From Parasponia andersonii (Eukaryota > Streptophyta > Magnoliopsida > Rosales > Cannabaceae), in assembly GCA_002914805.1 (NCBI GenBank), contig JXTB01000100.1, positions 478,030 to 542,029 on the forward strand: a stretch of 64,000 bases of DNA. The letters run 5' to 3'. The notes beneath the pieces are model-generated. The model was not told where the DNA came from. It did not search any database and saw nothing but the letters and a program-made list of their open reading frames with translations. The position numbers were made by a program, and so were the translations under genes. Positions 34,911-47,960 of the stretch are shown piece after piece (the first letter of the stretch is position 1; the number at the start of each line of letters is the position of its first letter).

Positions 34911-36041
34911 GGTAAAACTTATTTAAACATTACACCTAATCCCATTTTTCCCTTTAACTTTTTAAATGGCTTATTAGAGACCCTCAATCTATTAAAGTGT
35001 CCTATTTTAGTCCTTCTGTCACTATTCTATTACAAATGGATGGAAAAAGTTCCAATTTTATCCCCTAAATTATTATAAAATCCTGTTTTAGCCCTCAAAC
35101 TGTAAAACATTCATATCTTAATACTTGATCCATCAAAGTGTCTTATTTTCATCTTTACAGTCGTTTTATTACTAAAAACAAACAAAAATAAACATGTGTC
35201 ACTCACGTGATACTTTTATTAAAGATATTTTGAACAGTCGAAAAGACAAAAATAAGTAATAGAAAATTTTTATTTTATTTAAAATTATTTTTTTAAAAAA
35301 AATATTTTGATACAAAAATTATTGACCCTCTTGTAATCATGATTTAGTTTTAAATTTTTGTGATCTTCTTTAGATTCATTATACTAAGTGAGTATTGCAT
35401 TAAGTTCAAATATAATTAGAATATATTACATTCTTAAATTTTGTCACAAAATTATCTCGAGCTATCTTATATATATATATATATATAATTTTCTTTTTTA
35501 AAAAATTGATTTGAATATTAATGATATAGTGCGTCCTAGTTATAATTAAGTTTATTGTAACATTCACCCAATTTGATAAGTCTAAAGAAGATTCAAAAAT
35601 TTTCAAATCTAAATAATGATCGTAAAGGGATTGCTAATTTTCGTACTAAAATTTATATTTTACATAAAACAAAAATTTTCTAGTAGTTCATTTATGTCGC
35701 ATATATTTCTTAAGATATTTTTATTAAAAGCTTCATATAGGTGACATATACTCTTTTTTATTTGTTTTTATAATAAAGTAAATTTAGATATAAAAATGAG
35801 ATATTTTAATAGATAAGATCTTAAAATATGGATATTTTAAAATTTGAGGGTTAAAATAGGATTTTATAATAGTTCAGAAGCCAAAATTGAGACTTGTTCG
35901 GTGTATTTGTTATAGAATAGTACCTAAAGAATTAAAACGGGACACGTTAATAGATTGTGAGTCTCCGATGTGCCATCTAAAAAGTCAAGAACTAAAGTAG
36001 GTTAAGGTTTAAAATTCAGGGCCCAAACATAGGTTTGATCC
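34911..36041. mobile_element. Long-TIR foldback element, Mutator-like non-autonomous
   Basis: The inverted arms run from each end almost to the centre. Paired landmarks are attattataaaatcctgtttt against aaaataggattttataata, and gatcttctttaga against tctaaagaaga. The centre is an (AT)n run at about 35467-35488. The ends begin GGTAAAAC and, inverted, GGATCAAAC. Nine A bases precede the left end (34902-34910) and an A-run follows the right end, consistent with a 9-bp Mutator-type target duplication, though an A-run is weak proof. No coding capacity. Confidence 0.75.
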
Positions 36042-36509
36042 AAAAAAAAAAAAAAAATGAAAATATGACATGTCTATTGTGTATAACTTAGGTTTTGAAA
36101 TTATAGATTCTTCGTTTGCAAGTTTCATCAAATTTGAATTCCACTTTCCCTGAAAAAAAGAGAATTAAACAAAATCTCATTTTTTTTTTTTATTTGAATA
36201 CGAACAAATAGCTCTCGAGCGTTTTTCCTCCAGTACTGTTCTTGTTCCTGTTTTCTCTACTGCCAATGCAAGTTTGATTAATTCCTTGGGAGTGATAATT
36301 TTAATTAAGTAGGAAATTCGAAGATCTTCATCTCGTAGTCCCTGTTTGAAACCTGAACTTTAGGAGGGAAATTAAAAAAAAAAAACTCAATAGGTTTCAT
36401 TTTCTCTTGTTTGTATTCCAACGAAAAAAACTAACGAAATTCTTGTCATAAAAAACGGGAGTAAAATTTAAGGGTCATTGTTAATTTTAACCCCCATTAA
36501 AAGCACGTG
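36042..36509. other. AT-rich intergenic DNA, no gene seen
   Basis: It begins with the A-run after the foldback element. The remainder shows no coding or repeat signature I can support. Confidence 0.45.
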
Positions 36510-37038
36510 ATGGAAAAAAAAGAAGTAATTTTACTGAAACGAAGTAATGCCAAGTTTTTGCATCCAACTCTAGCCCAAAAGTAGGGAAATTGATCTCATC
36601 TGTTTGGGAAGTCTTCCACTGAGATCCAGGTTTAGCGAAGTGTTGGATAACATCATCGGTATTGATTCCCTCATCACGATATTTAGTATAATTATCATCA
36701 TCAATGTCAAGGAGATTAAAATACTGATTAATCGTAGAATGATCAAAAGGCACCTATTTTCCTTTGACAGAGAGGCCTTCAAATTATGGTGCTTTTTTGC
36801 ATTAGCATAGAATTCTCATACCATACGGCACTAGAGCAGCTTCTGGCTGTTTAATAAATTCTTCCTAATGTCTGTGCTCTATCATATCATCTGAAAAGAT
36901 AATGCCTCACTCTTGAATGAAATTTTTGTGTACAACAAAATTTTTGTAGCGCTGCTCAGCCTCAGAACTAATATATTTCCTGGAATCAAAAGTTAAAATA
37001 GAAGAAAAAGAAGGGCCTCTCAGTCGTTTTGGAGCCAT
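36510..37038 (-). pseudogene. Plant transposon protein-like ORF relic
   Basis: The minus-strand start is MAPKRLRGPSF at 37038. It continues YISSEAEQRYKNF in the same style as the extra ORF of Athila/Tat elements. After a frame change come VIQHFAKPGSQWKTSQTDEI and LDAKTWHYFVSVKLL (open from 36753 to 36487), the counterpart of AKVWYHFLKSR at 11826-11858. Stops and shifts make it dead. It lies head-to-head with the plus-strand gypsy fragment at 37403, so it probably comes from a different insertion. Its cellular role, if any, is unknown. Confidence 0.65.
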
Positions 37039-37402
37039 GACCAAAAACTATCACAATGTCACCACAACAAAACCACAAAACTAACCACAAGATATTACAC
37101 TTTTTTTTTCTGGTACTAGAAATATAATGGAACAACTCTCCCCGAAGGCATGAAGTGGAATGCGCCTCAAAATTCAAGCTAAACACAGTCTAACGACTTG
37201 TATTTTCATTCAAGCATTTCATCGAACACCTTATAGGAATGCATATTTTGTACAAGTTCCGACTTCTCTCTACAATGAATTGAGCCCTAAAAGTCATCAC
37301 AAACCCATGTACACTAGTATGAATGTAGCGCTGTGACGTTTGTAATTTTTTTTTTCTTTTTCTTACTTAAAGCCATAACTCTAAGAAGTAGGAAAGAACT
37401 TC

Positions 37403-38300
37403 ATGGAGTCATGTCGCAAGAAGTTGCACAATCTATTTCCAATTCCATCCAAGAAGAAAAGCAATCCACCAAAATCACCATCTAAGAAGAAGAAATTACC
37501 AGGGAAGTTTCTAAACCCGAAACTATTTCTTTTCCTGATAATCCTCAAATTATTTACCCTTTTCTTCCATATCCTCAAAGATTTCAAAAGAAAAATCTTG
37601 ACTCACAATGTGCTAAATTTTTTAAAATCTTTAAGAAAATTCACATTAATATTCCTTTTTTAGATACTCTTGAACAAATGTTTAACTATGTTAAGTTTGT
37701 GAAAGATATTATGTCAAAGAAGAGGAAGTTGGAAGAGTTAGAGACAGTGAAATTGACGGAATAGTGCAATGCTATTCTTTAGAAAAAGCTACCATAGGAT
37801 TTGAAAGATCCTTGAAGTTTTACTATCCCATGCACAATTGGTTGCTCTTCTTTTTATAAAGCATTGCGTGATCTTGGAGAAAGCGTCAATTTAGTACCCC
37901 TCTTCGTATTTAAAGAGGTGGGACTTGGAGAAGTCAAGCCAAGCGCCATAGCATTACAACTAATAGATATATCCCTTATCGATTCTCATGGAGTCATTGA
38001 AGATGTGTTGGTGAAAATTGACAAATTTATTTTTCTAACTGATTTTATGGTTCTAAACATGGAGGAAGACTACAAAATTCCTCTAATTCTTAGTCAACCT
38101 TTCCTAATTATTGGGAGAGCTCTAATAGATGTTCTTAGTGGGCAATTGACACTTCAAGTTAATAAAGAGGACGCCATGTTTAATACTTACCAAGTAATAA
38201 AGTTTTCGTAAGATGTGAATACTTGTCATCGAGTAGACTTATGAGCCACCTTGGTTGATGAAGTCCATATAAATAAAGCATTTTCAGACCCATTGGAGAG
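37403..38300 (+). pseudogene. Gypsy fragment: gag-pol linker and protease (decayed)
   Basis: The linker KIHINIPFLDTLEQMFNYVKF and KKRKLEELETVKLTE precede the protease, whose active site is RDLGESVNLVPLFVF, with Glu where Ala is usual (37864 onward). VIEDVLVKIDKFIFLTDFMV and IIGRALIDVLSGQLTL follow. It is the same family type as the element at 3668 but clearly a different copy, more decayed, with stops and frame changes. No 5' LTR or gag is visible upstream, so it is a fragment. Confidence 0.8.
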
Positions 38301-38501
38301 ATGCATTGTGCTGGTGCATCGAGAGAAAGTGCATTTATAGCTGGTTCTTATGGAGGGAGCAAGGATTTGGTTGATTACATACATGCCCTTGAAGCTTTAC
38401 CCACTGAACCATCATGCAGCAAGAACAAAGATTTTTTTCGTCCAGCAAACCCAAGAGAAGAATCGGTAGAATCCAATGCCAAACCTGAATTAATTTAGTT
38501 G

Positions 38502-38886
38502 TGTTAGAGTTTGTGACTCGAATTCTATTTGCCCTTGCCAGAAAACTTCGGCGTACGATATATGTGGTATTTTTGTAATTGGGAGAAATTTTGAGATATG
38601 TGGTGGAAGCGGAGGGATCAGGCCGATAGACCCAATCCCGGAGCTGTATGGACCTGTTTTATTGGACCGTTTTGTCCGTACAGTTTTCGTCCGTATACAT
38701 ATGTATTTTAGGGTTTTGAGATTATATATATTTTCGGTTTGGTCGTGTAAAACTCTACCTTCTGTACTTTATTTTTCGACATAGTGAAATTTCCTCCTCT
38801 GCCAGTGATTTTTCCCAATTAGGGTTTTCCACTTAAATCTGTATGTTCTTGTTTTTCATTTTTTTTTTTGTCGATAATTCTTAACA
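38502..38886. mobile_element. Solo copia-type LTR (385 bp) inside the gypsy fragment
   Basis: It starts TGTTAGAGTTTG, ends ATTCTTAACA, and is flanked by a perfect target-site duplication AGTTG (38497-38501 and 38887-38891). A TATA-like ttatatatatttt lies at about 38724. There is no internal region, so it probably arose by LTR-LTR recombination. It interrupts the linker between protease and RT of the gypsy fragment. Confidence 0.9.
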
Positions 38887-38899
38887 AGTTGTCTGACCA

Positions 38900-40539
38900 C
38901 CTTTGTTACTCTTTTTTGGGGGAAAGATTCTACTTTTCCTATAATCATTGCAGCTAGTCTAATGGTTGTGGAGGGAGAGAAATTGCTTCAGGTATTGCGA
39001 GAACACAAATTAGCCTCGGGGTGGTCTATTTCTGACATCAAAGGATTACGTCCATCTATTTACATGCACAATATACTAATGGAAAGCTCTTACAAGTCAT
39101 TTATGTATCATCAAAGGCGTTTGAACCCAACAATGAAAGGTGGGTAACATATATGCTTAATCTAATAGTTCTTGGGGGAGTTCAGTTCAAGCTGTTCCTA
39201 AAAAGGGTGGTATGACCATGGTGAAGAACAATAATAATGAGCGCATTGGTGGTATGACCATGGTGAAGAACAATAATAATGAGCTCATTCCTACTGGAAT
39301 AATTACTAATTAGCAAGTGTACATTGACTACAAGAAGTTGAAAAGGCAATATGGAAGGATCATTTCCTCTTTCCTTTCATTGATCGAATACTAGATCGAT
39401 TGTCAGGATACTCCTATTATTACTTCCTAGATAGATATTCGGGGTAGAACCAAATAATAATAGCCCTGAAGATTAAGAGAAGACTACCTACACATGTCCA
39501 TATAGAACTACGATTTTTGGAGAATGCCTTTTGGCTTGTGTAACACCCCTGCTACTTTTCAGAGATGTATGATGGTAATCTTCTCGAACATGGTAGAAGA
39601 TATAATTGAGATATTTATGGACAATTTTTCTACTTTTAGAACATCTTTTGATCATTGTTCACACAACCTTTCACTTGTATTACACAGATATAAAGACAAG
39701 AATCTTGTCCTCAATTAGGAGAAATTCTACTTCGTGGTGCAAGAAGGAATTGTATTAGGCCATCATGTTCAGCAAAAGGCCTAGAAGTTCATCGAGCACA
39801 AATTGCAACAATAAAGAAGCTTTCACCACTCATCAATATGAAGGGATTTCCGAGTTTCCTTGGCCATGCTGGATTTTATAGAAGGTTCATAAAAACTTTT
39901 CTAAAATTGTGAAGCCTCTATGCAATCTTGTTGAGAAAGATGTACTTTTTATATTTGATGATGATTGTTCAAAGGCATTTGAATCTATTAAATAGAAGTT
40001 GACTTCAGCCGTAATCATGGTAGCACTCGATTGGAACCAACCATTTGAAGTTATATATGATGCTCGTGATTTAACGATTGAAGCGATATTAGGGAAAAAG
40101 CGTGATAAGATCTTTTGGGCAATCTATTATGCAAGAAAAATATTAAATGATGCTCAACAAAACTACAACATAACAGAGAAAGAGATGCTATTAGTGGTAT
40201 TTGCTTGTGACAAACGTTCACCATATCTGGTAAGTACCAAGGTAATTGTGTACACTAATCATGCAAATTTGCTATGAAGGATGCAAAACAACAGTTAATT
40301 CAGTGAATCATTTTGTTAAAGTATTTGATGTTAAAATTCGCGATAAGAAGGGAAGTGAAAATATAGTAGCCAGCCACCTTTCATCCTTGGAGAATACAAA
40401 AGAAGTAGATTAAAAACCAATCCAAGAAGAATTTCTGGATAAGTTAATTTTGGCAATTAACACCAAACCCTACGATATGCTGACTTTGTTAATTGCTTGG
40501 TGTGTAGAGTGATGCCACTGAATTTTTCTTCTCACCAGC
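38900..40539 (+). pseudogene. Gypsy fragment: reverse transcriptase and RNase H (decayed)
   Basis: Blocks in order: LREHKLASGWSISDIKGL, VYIDYKKL, MPFGLCNTPATFQRCM with the catalytic box as FMDNF (second Asp lost to Asn), VVQEGIVLGH, GHAGFYRRF-like remains, then RNase H with VALDWNQPFEVIYDARD, YNITEKEMLLVVFACDK and VIVYTNHANLL (Asp to Asn). A 34-base unit (ggtggtatgaccatggtgaa followed by gaacaataataatgag) is tandemly duplicated near 39207-39282. The fragment stops at the LTR starting at 40540. Confidence 0.85.
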
Positions 40540-41850
40540 TGATAAGTGACCATTTCACTCATAAATCTTTTAATTCAAATAATTATGATTTCTTAAGTGT
40601 TTTTATAAATTTAATTATGTTTTTGTGTATTGTTGTAGAAAAATAAGAAAACAAGGCTCAAAACAATCTATGGAGCAAAAAGGAGATTTTCTAAAGTCAG
40701 ACGCAGCCTTCACGCCGAACGGGCTGAGAATCCTGCGCATGCGAATGACCGAGAGCGCTACATCCATGCACAACAGGCTGTGTAGGTGTGCAAGGGAGCT
40801 ACATGGCCGTGCCACCCCTGTGCTACAGATGTTGACTTTCTCAGCTCATTTGACCGATCTGAGCTCCTGATTCAATTTTGATCGAACGATTAGGATTTGG
40901 TCGTAAGGTTTTTAGGGATTTTAAGGGTTAAAAACCTTAGAGATAGAGGAGTCTAGAGGAGAAAAATTAGAGAGAAACACCAAAAATTCCTATAGAGAAA
41001 AGAGCTTGGAGTTGAAAATTTCTTGAAGATGCTTGGAAGAGATTCTTGAAAGATTGAAGGCATTAAGTTCATACAAAGAGTTTTTCTTTATTTCTCTTTC
41101 TCTTAATCTTGATAGAAATTTGTATTGATGATCTTATATTTTCATTTATGGATTTCTTATTAAGATTAGTAATAGATTCATCTATTTAAAGCTAGATTCT
41201 ATATGCTAGGATTTTTGTTGGTGAGACTATATGCTAGGAGGACTTAACATAGCTTTGTTTGCACTATAATTTGAGTATTTTATTAGTTGTTGGTTTGTAT
41301 TTCATTTATAATTCATTTATATTTCTCTATACCTAATGTTTCTAATTTATGTGAATAATATATTAGTTGATCTTAAATTATAATACTAATACCTTAGAGA
41401 GATTAATTTCATATTTTAGAATTAGAAAACATAGTCTAAGTTGTTGTGAAACTAGGAAGAGATCAATTCCTAGATAGTCATCTTAGAATTTAGATTGTCA
41501 TGAGACAGGGAGGAGATTAGTATCTTGATTGTTAAATTAAGAGCTAGACTTTATGAATGTACGAGCAAACAAATTAGATAGAGATATTGACTTGTATATT
41601 TACACATATAATCTCATTTAATACTCAGGAGAGATAATAAAGTTAAACCAATTCTCTTGATTAATGAGATCTTAGGAAAAGTGAAGTGAAGTTAAGTTTT
41701 TTTATACATTTGTTCATAGAAGTTTTGTTGTTTATTTATGTATTTATAATTATAATTCTTTAATTTTATAATTAATTTATTTTGCTGTGTAGATAAAATT
41801 AGGTTATGATAATTGTAGTACTTAGCAAAAAAAATCAACAAACATCCTTG
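40540..41850 (+). repeat. Gypsy-type 5' LTR, first part
   Basis: It starts TGATAAGTGACC and then TTTCACTCATAAATC. It matches the 3' LTR at 53189 in order: cactcataaatc, gagagaaaagagctt, gattgaaggc, tagattc- and ttctctta-like stretches. The two LTRs are strongly diverged, so the insertion is old. The last five bases, CCTTG, are the left target copy of the SIRE-like insertion. Confidence 0.75.
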
Positions 41851-43207
41851 CATTGAGTCATACTTTGTATCATCAATCATACACTCTTATTTTGAAGTTA
41901 ACAAACACATGATTAAGAACTAATAATCTACTTGAGTGTATAGCAAGTTAAATTGAAAGAATCATAAGATATTCAAGATGGATTATGGAAAAGAGCTTGA
42001 AGACAAAGATCAAGTTAACAAGACCTAGACTAGTAAAGGTTACATACTTAGTTCTTGTAATTGAATATTTGCCTACACATTATATGATCTTTAATAGATC
42101 AAATTTTTCATAATATTGGAAAGTTTCAAAGTAAAACCGTCAAATCTATTTATTTCTAATTAAAATATAAAATTTATTTTATATAAGTTTTTAAATTGAT
42201 TTATGAATTTCTATAGTCTCTATATTACATATTAAATCAATTTATAAAGTCACTTTTTGGAAATGATTGAAAAAATCTTGAAATAAAACTGAAAATATAC
42301 TCACGGGTAGAATCGATAGACCGTCAACGAGAATCAGTCTATCAATTCCTCTGTTTTCTATTTTTAACAACTTTTTAAAATCCAATTGTTAGAATGACAC
42401 TTTCCACAGCTAGTATTTTTAGTCTACCGAAAGTGAACTTTCGGTTTACTGAAAATGGCAGATTGTCTGTCTAACGGTCATAAACGACTAGTTTTCAATC
42501 TGGTCTTTAAATAGAAGTCTTTTTAACACCTGAAACAACTTGTGAACATTCTTACATTGCTTTATACATAATTTCAAGTTGCTCAAATCAGCTTTTGTAA
42601 ATCAAACTTTCAAATTCACTTTTTCACAAAAGTTAATTGAGCCAAACTAGATCATACTTTGTGTTTTCACTTATTCTCTCTAGCCTTATCTTGTATCAAT
42701 CCTTTTTATTAGAGAAATTCTAGTTGAGTGCATTAACAAACAAAAATCAAATTGTATTTGTGAGGTGAGATTGACACTGGATTTTTAAACAACCCGGTTT
42801 AGGTAAGATTGGTACCAGAGTCTAAACAATCCATTTTAGGCGTAATAGAGCTGGATTCAAAGCTATTGTAAATGCATGAGTATGCTTAAGAAGAAAATAC
42901 TTGTTGTATAAAAGAGACAGTCAAACCTATTTTCTTGATCCTATAGTGGATAGCTTAAGTGGGTTACCAAAAGTCGGGGATGTAGACAAACCGTCGTGTT
43001 TGTTGAATCTTATGAAAATAGTGTTTTTATTTCTCTATCCCTATCTCCTTAATTTTTTTTATCTTGAGTTTTTGCATACAAATTGTCTATTTTTACTTGT
43101 TGTATTTTTTACTTGCTAAATCTACTTATTTTCCAAGAAAAGTTTGCAAAAGTTTTTTAAAACCTAATTCACCCCCCTTTTTTGGGTTAGCTAACTTTAG
43201 ACTTACA
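41851..43207 (+). repeat. SIRE-like 5' LTR (1,357 bp)
   Basis: It matches 50034-51387 throughout. Its first bases read CATTGAGTC where the partner reads TGTTGAGTC, so the invariant terminal TG appears as CA (two transitions). It ends GACTTACA. Confidence 0.93.
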
Positions 43208-43209
43208 AT

Positions 43210-43221
43210 TGGTATCAAAGC
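43210..43221 (+). promoter_or_regulatory. SIRE-like primer-binding site
   Basis: TGGTATCAAAGC lies two bases after the LTR. It matches the initiator-Met site TGGTATCAGAGC except for one transition. Confidence 0.88.
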
Positions 43222-43258
43222 TTGGAGCTCAAATTTTTAAAACTTAATTGTTTTTGAG

Positions 43259-44550
43259 ATGACTAGCCTAAAAAAATTTTCTTTTTAATACGAGATGTTG
43301 TCTCCATCTAAACCACCATTTTTTAATAGAAGTGATTTTAACTATTAGAGAAATCGTACGAATATTTATCTTAGATCCATTGATTTTAATCTTTGATATA
43401 TTGTCACTAAAAGTACATTGAAAATTACAAAAGTAGTTTATGGTAAAGAAGTTGAAAAAGATACAGAAGAATATGATGAAAAAGATAAAATCAATTTCAC
43501 AAAAAATAGTAGAGTTAGAAATATTCTTATGTGTGGTTTAGATAGGAATATTTACTGTAATGTTAGGAAAGCTAGAGATACTTATGAATTATGGAACGTG
43601 CTAGAAGTCTCTTATCAGGAACTAGCTTAATGAAAGAAACTAGAATCAATGTTTTTATTAGAAACTATGAGTTGCTTAAAATGGAAAAAAGATGAATCTA
43701 TTTCACAAATGTTTACTAGATTCACAACTATTATTAACTCTTTTGGTGCTTTAGGAAAAATATTTCCAAATAGTAAGTTGGTGAGCAAAATTCTTTGAAG
43801 TCTCCCTCGACCATATAGAAGTAAGGTGATGGCCATTCAAGAAGCTAAAAATCTTAGCAAACTTCCTTTTGAAGAACTTATAAGTTCTCTTATTACCTAT
43901 GAAATTCTTATCAATGAAATAAATGAAGAAGAAGGAGAGGAAAAGAAAAAGAAAGGAATAACACTCAAAGCTGCCATGCAAGAAAACATTAAGAAAGAAG
44001 AAGAATTTGCAGATAGTGAGCTTAAAGACATTTCCCTACTCACCGAAAGGTACAAGAAGTATCTAAATTTCAAAAAGAAGAATTTCAAGAAAAACACCAA
44101 TGACAATGACCTCAGAGAAAAGAAAATGAAAGATAATTAAATCACTTGCTTTGAATACAAGAAACCGGTCACATGAAGAATGAATGTTCCTTGAGAAGAA
44201 AAATGAAAAAGAAGGCAATGGAGGCCATATGGGATGATAGTGAAGAAGAAGAATCCGAAGAAGAAGAACAAGAAGAAATTGCCAATATGTGCTTCATAGA
44301 AATAAAAAATGACATAAACTCACTTGAACCTAAAATTGAATTTTATGATAGTGATACAAGTAGTGAATTTAGTGAAAATGATAGTGATTGTAATTTATCA
44401 TATGAAAATTTATTGAGTAATTTCAATGATTTATACAAAAACTATGAAAAACTCATTATCAAAACAATGCTCTTCAAAAGGAAATTCTTAGTTTGCCTAA
44501 AAAGATTGAAGAGTTTACAAAAGGAGAGGAAGTAAAATTATGTTGTAGTA
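43259..44550 (+). pseudogene. gag of the SIRE-like element
   Basis: It starts MTSLKKFSF. The UBN2-type core is visible as YELWNVLEVSYQE, ESMFLLETMSCLKWKKDESI, PFEELISSLITYE and a lysine-rich stretch. A zinc knuckle near 44148-44190 reads CFEYKKP, then a frame change into HMKNECSLRRK. The second cysteine is Tyr and the knuckle is split between frames. An acidic SEEEEQEE tail follows. It would form the particle. Confidence 0.85.
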
Positions 44551-44939
44551 GTTGTGATGTTTTGTCTAAAGAAAACATTTCCTTAGATGACAAAGTTGTA
44601 GACTTGACCAAATTGTCTACAAATTTATAAATAGAAAGAAAAATTTTGATATGATGTTTGATGGACAAAAATATATTTTTGACAAAGGAAGTATTGGGTA
44701 CAAATTTTCTGTAAAATAAAAATATCTCAAAAACTATTTTGTGAAAGCTAGTACTAGTGACACTAAACACACTTACACTTATTGCAATCAAGATAGACAT
44801 ACTAGTTTTTAATGTGTTGTGAAGAAAAACGCATATTTTGGTGGAAAACTAGGTTAGGTACTGAAAAAATCTAGAACTAATGCTCAAAGACCCAAATTGG
44901 TATGGGTACCAAAAATCAAAGTTTGATTCTTATTTATAG

Positions 44940-46330
44940 GTATAAAAGAAGAACTTTTAGTTCTTGGATAATGGTTACTCCAAACATATGACCGGTGATT
45001 ATTCCTTGCTTTCATCGTTTACAAAAAAGAATGGAGGACATGTCACTTTTGGAGACAATACTTAAGGTAAGATTTTGGATATAAGTAACATTGGTTCCAC
45101 TTCTTCTCCTATTATAAAAATTGTTTTACTTATTGATAGCCTTAAGCACAACTTGCTTAGTATAAGTCAACTTTGTGATAAGGGTTATCGAGTGATTTTT
45201 AAGCCTTCTAAATACTTAATTGAGGATACTTATTCAAAAGAAATTATTTTTGAAGGTGAAAGAAAAGACAATGTTTATACTATTGATATTGAAAAATATT
45301 TTAATCAAGATAAATGTTTTTCGTTTTTAAAAGAGGATTTCTGGTTTTAGCATAGAAGACTTAGACATGCTAGCATGAATACTATCTCCAAACTTTCTAA
45401 GAACAATCTTGTTAGTAGTTTACCTAGTTTATTTTTTGAAAAAGACAAGGTTTGTGATCCGTGTCAATTTGGGAAACAAGTGAAAACTTCTTTTAGATTC
45501 AAAAATGTTATTACTACTTCTAGACCTTTGCAACTACTTCATATAGATTTATTTAGACAATCAAAAATAGCTAGTCTAGGAAGAAAACACTATACTTTTG
45601 TGGTAGTAGATGATTTTTCAAGATTAACTTGGATTCTATTCATAGATCATAAAAACATTTTAAATGTACTTATTATCTTTTGTAAGAAAATGCAATATGA
45701 GAAAGGATATACCATCACGTCTATTAGAAGTGATCATGGTGGTGAGTTTGAAAATGATGAAATGGAAGCATTTTGCTACAAAAATAGTTTTGCTCATAAT
45801 TTTTCCGCTCCTAGAATTCCACAATAAAATAGAGTTGTAGAAAGAAAGAATAAAACCTTACAATAAATGGCACGAAGTATGCTAAATTAAAATAGTATGC
45901 CAAAATATTTTTGGGCCAAAGTGGTAAGTACTGCTTGTCATATTGTAAATAGAGTTATGATAAGGCCAATTTTGAAAAAGACACCTTATGAGATTTAGAA
46001 AGGTAGAAAATCCAATATTGACTATTTTAAAGTTCTTAGTTGCAAATTTTTTATTTTGAATACTAAAGATAATTTGAAAAAATTTGATTCAAAATCTGAT
46101 GTTGGTATTTTCCTTAGATATTCCACTACTGGTAAGGCTTATAGAGTTTTCAATAAAAGAACATTGGTAGTAAAAAAATCTATATATGTTATTTCTAATG
46201 AGTCTAGCGCTCTCTATTAGGATGCTGTAGTTTTAGAACCAAATGCAAATGAGAAGTCAAATGAAGAGAAAGGCACTCAACTACAACAATAAGATCTTAA
46301 GGAAGAAAAGGAAAGTGACAATGGTAATAC
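44940..46330 (+). pseudogene. Protease and integrase of the SIRE-like element
   Basis: The protease site reads FLDNGYSKHMTGDY where the family has LDSGCS. Pre-integrase zinc residues are HRRLRHASMN and CDPCQFGKQ. The integrase triad remains: LLHIDLFRQ (Asp), IRSDHGGEFEN (Asp), and a stop-flanked RVVERKNKTL (Glu). FWAKVVSTACHIVNRV follows. 45375-45827 is open for 150 codons. The protease active-site serine is lost. Confidence 0.88.
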
Positions 46331-46439
46331 TCTTTCTCTTCCTCAAGATTTAATATTCAAATATGCTCATCCGAAAGACCAAATTCTAGGTGATCCTTTA
46401 TAAGGTGTTAAGATTAGAGCATCACTTAGAAATATTTGT

Positions 46440-47960
46440 AATAATATAGCTTGTATCTCTCAAATTGAACCAAAAAGTTTTAAAGATGCCAAAAATGATG
46501 AATCATGGATTTTAGCTATGCAAGAAGAACTAAATCAATTAAAAAGAAGTGATGTGTAGGAATTAGTTCCAAGACCGAAGGACCAATCAGTTATTAGGAC
46601 TAAATCGATTTTTAGAAATAAAGTAGACAACATGGGGTAATTGTGAGAAATAAAGCTAGATTAGTGGCTCAAGGTTTCAATTAAGAAGAAGGTGTCAATT
46701 ATGAAGAAACCTTCACACCCGTAGCAAGATTAGAGTCCATAAGAATACTCTTAGTATTTGCATATCATAAAGATTTCATTCAACATCAAGTGGATATTAA
46801 GAATGCATTTCTAATGGATATATTTTAGAAGAAGTATATGTAACCCAACCCCTCGGTTTTCAAAATTAAAAGTATTCGAATCATATTTTCAAATTGAAAA
46901 AGGCTCTCTATAGTTTAAAGCAAGCTCCTAGAGCTTGGTATGATAGATTGAGAAATTTTTTTATTTTAAATGGTTTCACTATGGGAAAAATGGATAATGC
47001 TCTTTTTATAAAAAGAAAAAGGGGAGAAATGATTTTAGTAATTTATGTTGATGATATTATTTTTGGTGCTACTAATTTCCCTTTGTGAAGAATTTTCAAA
47101 ATGTATGCATAATGAGTTTGAAATGAGCATGATGGAAGAACTCAATTTCTTCCTCAGATTTTAAATAAAACAAAGCAAACCAATCCAAGTACTTCAAGGA
47201 CATGCTCAAAAAGTTTGATACGAAAAACTCAAAGTCAATGAGACTACCTATGAGTTCTATAATCAAGCTTGACAAAGACAAAAATGATAAAGCAGTAGAT
47301 ATTGCTAAATATCGAGTTATGATCAGCTCACTTTTTTACTTAGCTACTAGTAGATTGGATATAATATTTAGTGTTTGTCTATGTGCTAGATTTCTATCCA
47401 ATCCTAAGGAATCACATCTTAGTGCAGTTAATATATATTGAAATATTTGTATGGCACTATAAATCTAGGATTATAGTATGTAAAGGGCACACAGTTTAAC
47501 ATTACAAGTTTTTCGGATATAGACTATATTAATTATCAAACCGACTGCAAGAGCACTAGTGGCACTTGTCATTTTCTTGGTTATTCACTTATGTCATGGT
47601 TTAGTAAGAAACAAAATTCTGTTGCTCTTTCTACGACTAAAGCTGAATATATCTCTGCTAGTAGTTGTTGTGCTCAAATTCTTTGGATAAAATACACTCT
47701 CATGGATTTTGGAATGCATTATGAACATATACTTATTAAATGTGATAATACTAGTGCTATTAATTTGTCCAAAAATCTAATTTTGCATTCACGAGCTAAG
47801 CATATTGATATTATTCATCATTTTCTTCGTGATCATATGGAAAAAGGTGATATTGTACTTGAGTTTATTTACACAGAAAAATAACTAGCTGATATCTTCA
47901 ATAAACCTCTCAACATGATTCGTAGAGAACTTGGCATGATTTATCATAATGAGCTTCATT
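46440..47960 (+). pseudogene. Reverse transcriptase and RNase H of the SIRE-like element
   Basis: ESWILAMQEELNQLKR, KARLVAQGFN, YEETFTPVARLESIRILL, QHQVDIKNAFL, ALYSLKQAPRAWYDRL and the catalytic IYVDDIIFGATN (about 47041-47076) are readable in shifting frames. RNase H shows SVALSTTKAEYISASS (Glu), KCDNTSAINLSKN (Asp) and HSRAKHIDIIHHFLRDH. IYVDDIIFG is characteristic of the SIRE/Maximus lineage. At least three frame changes. Confidence 0.9.
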
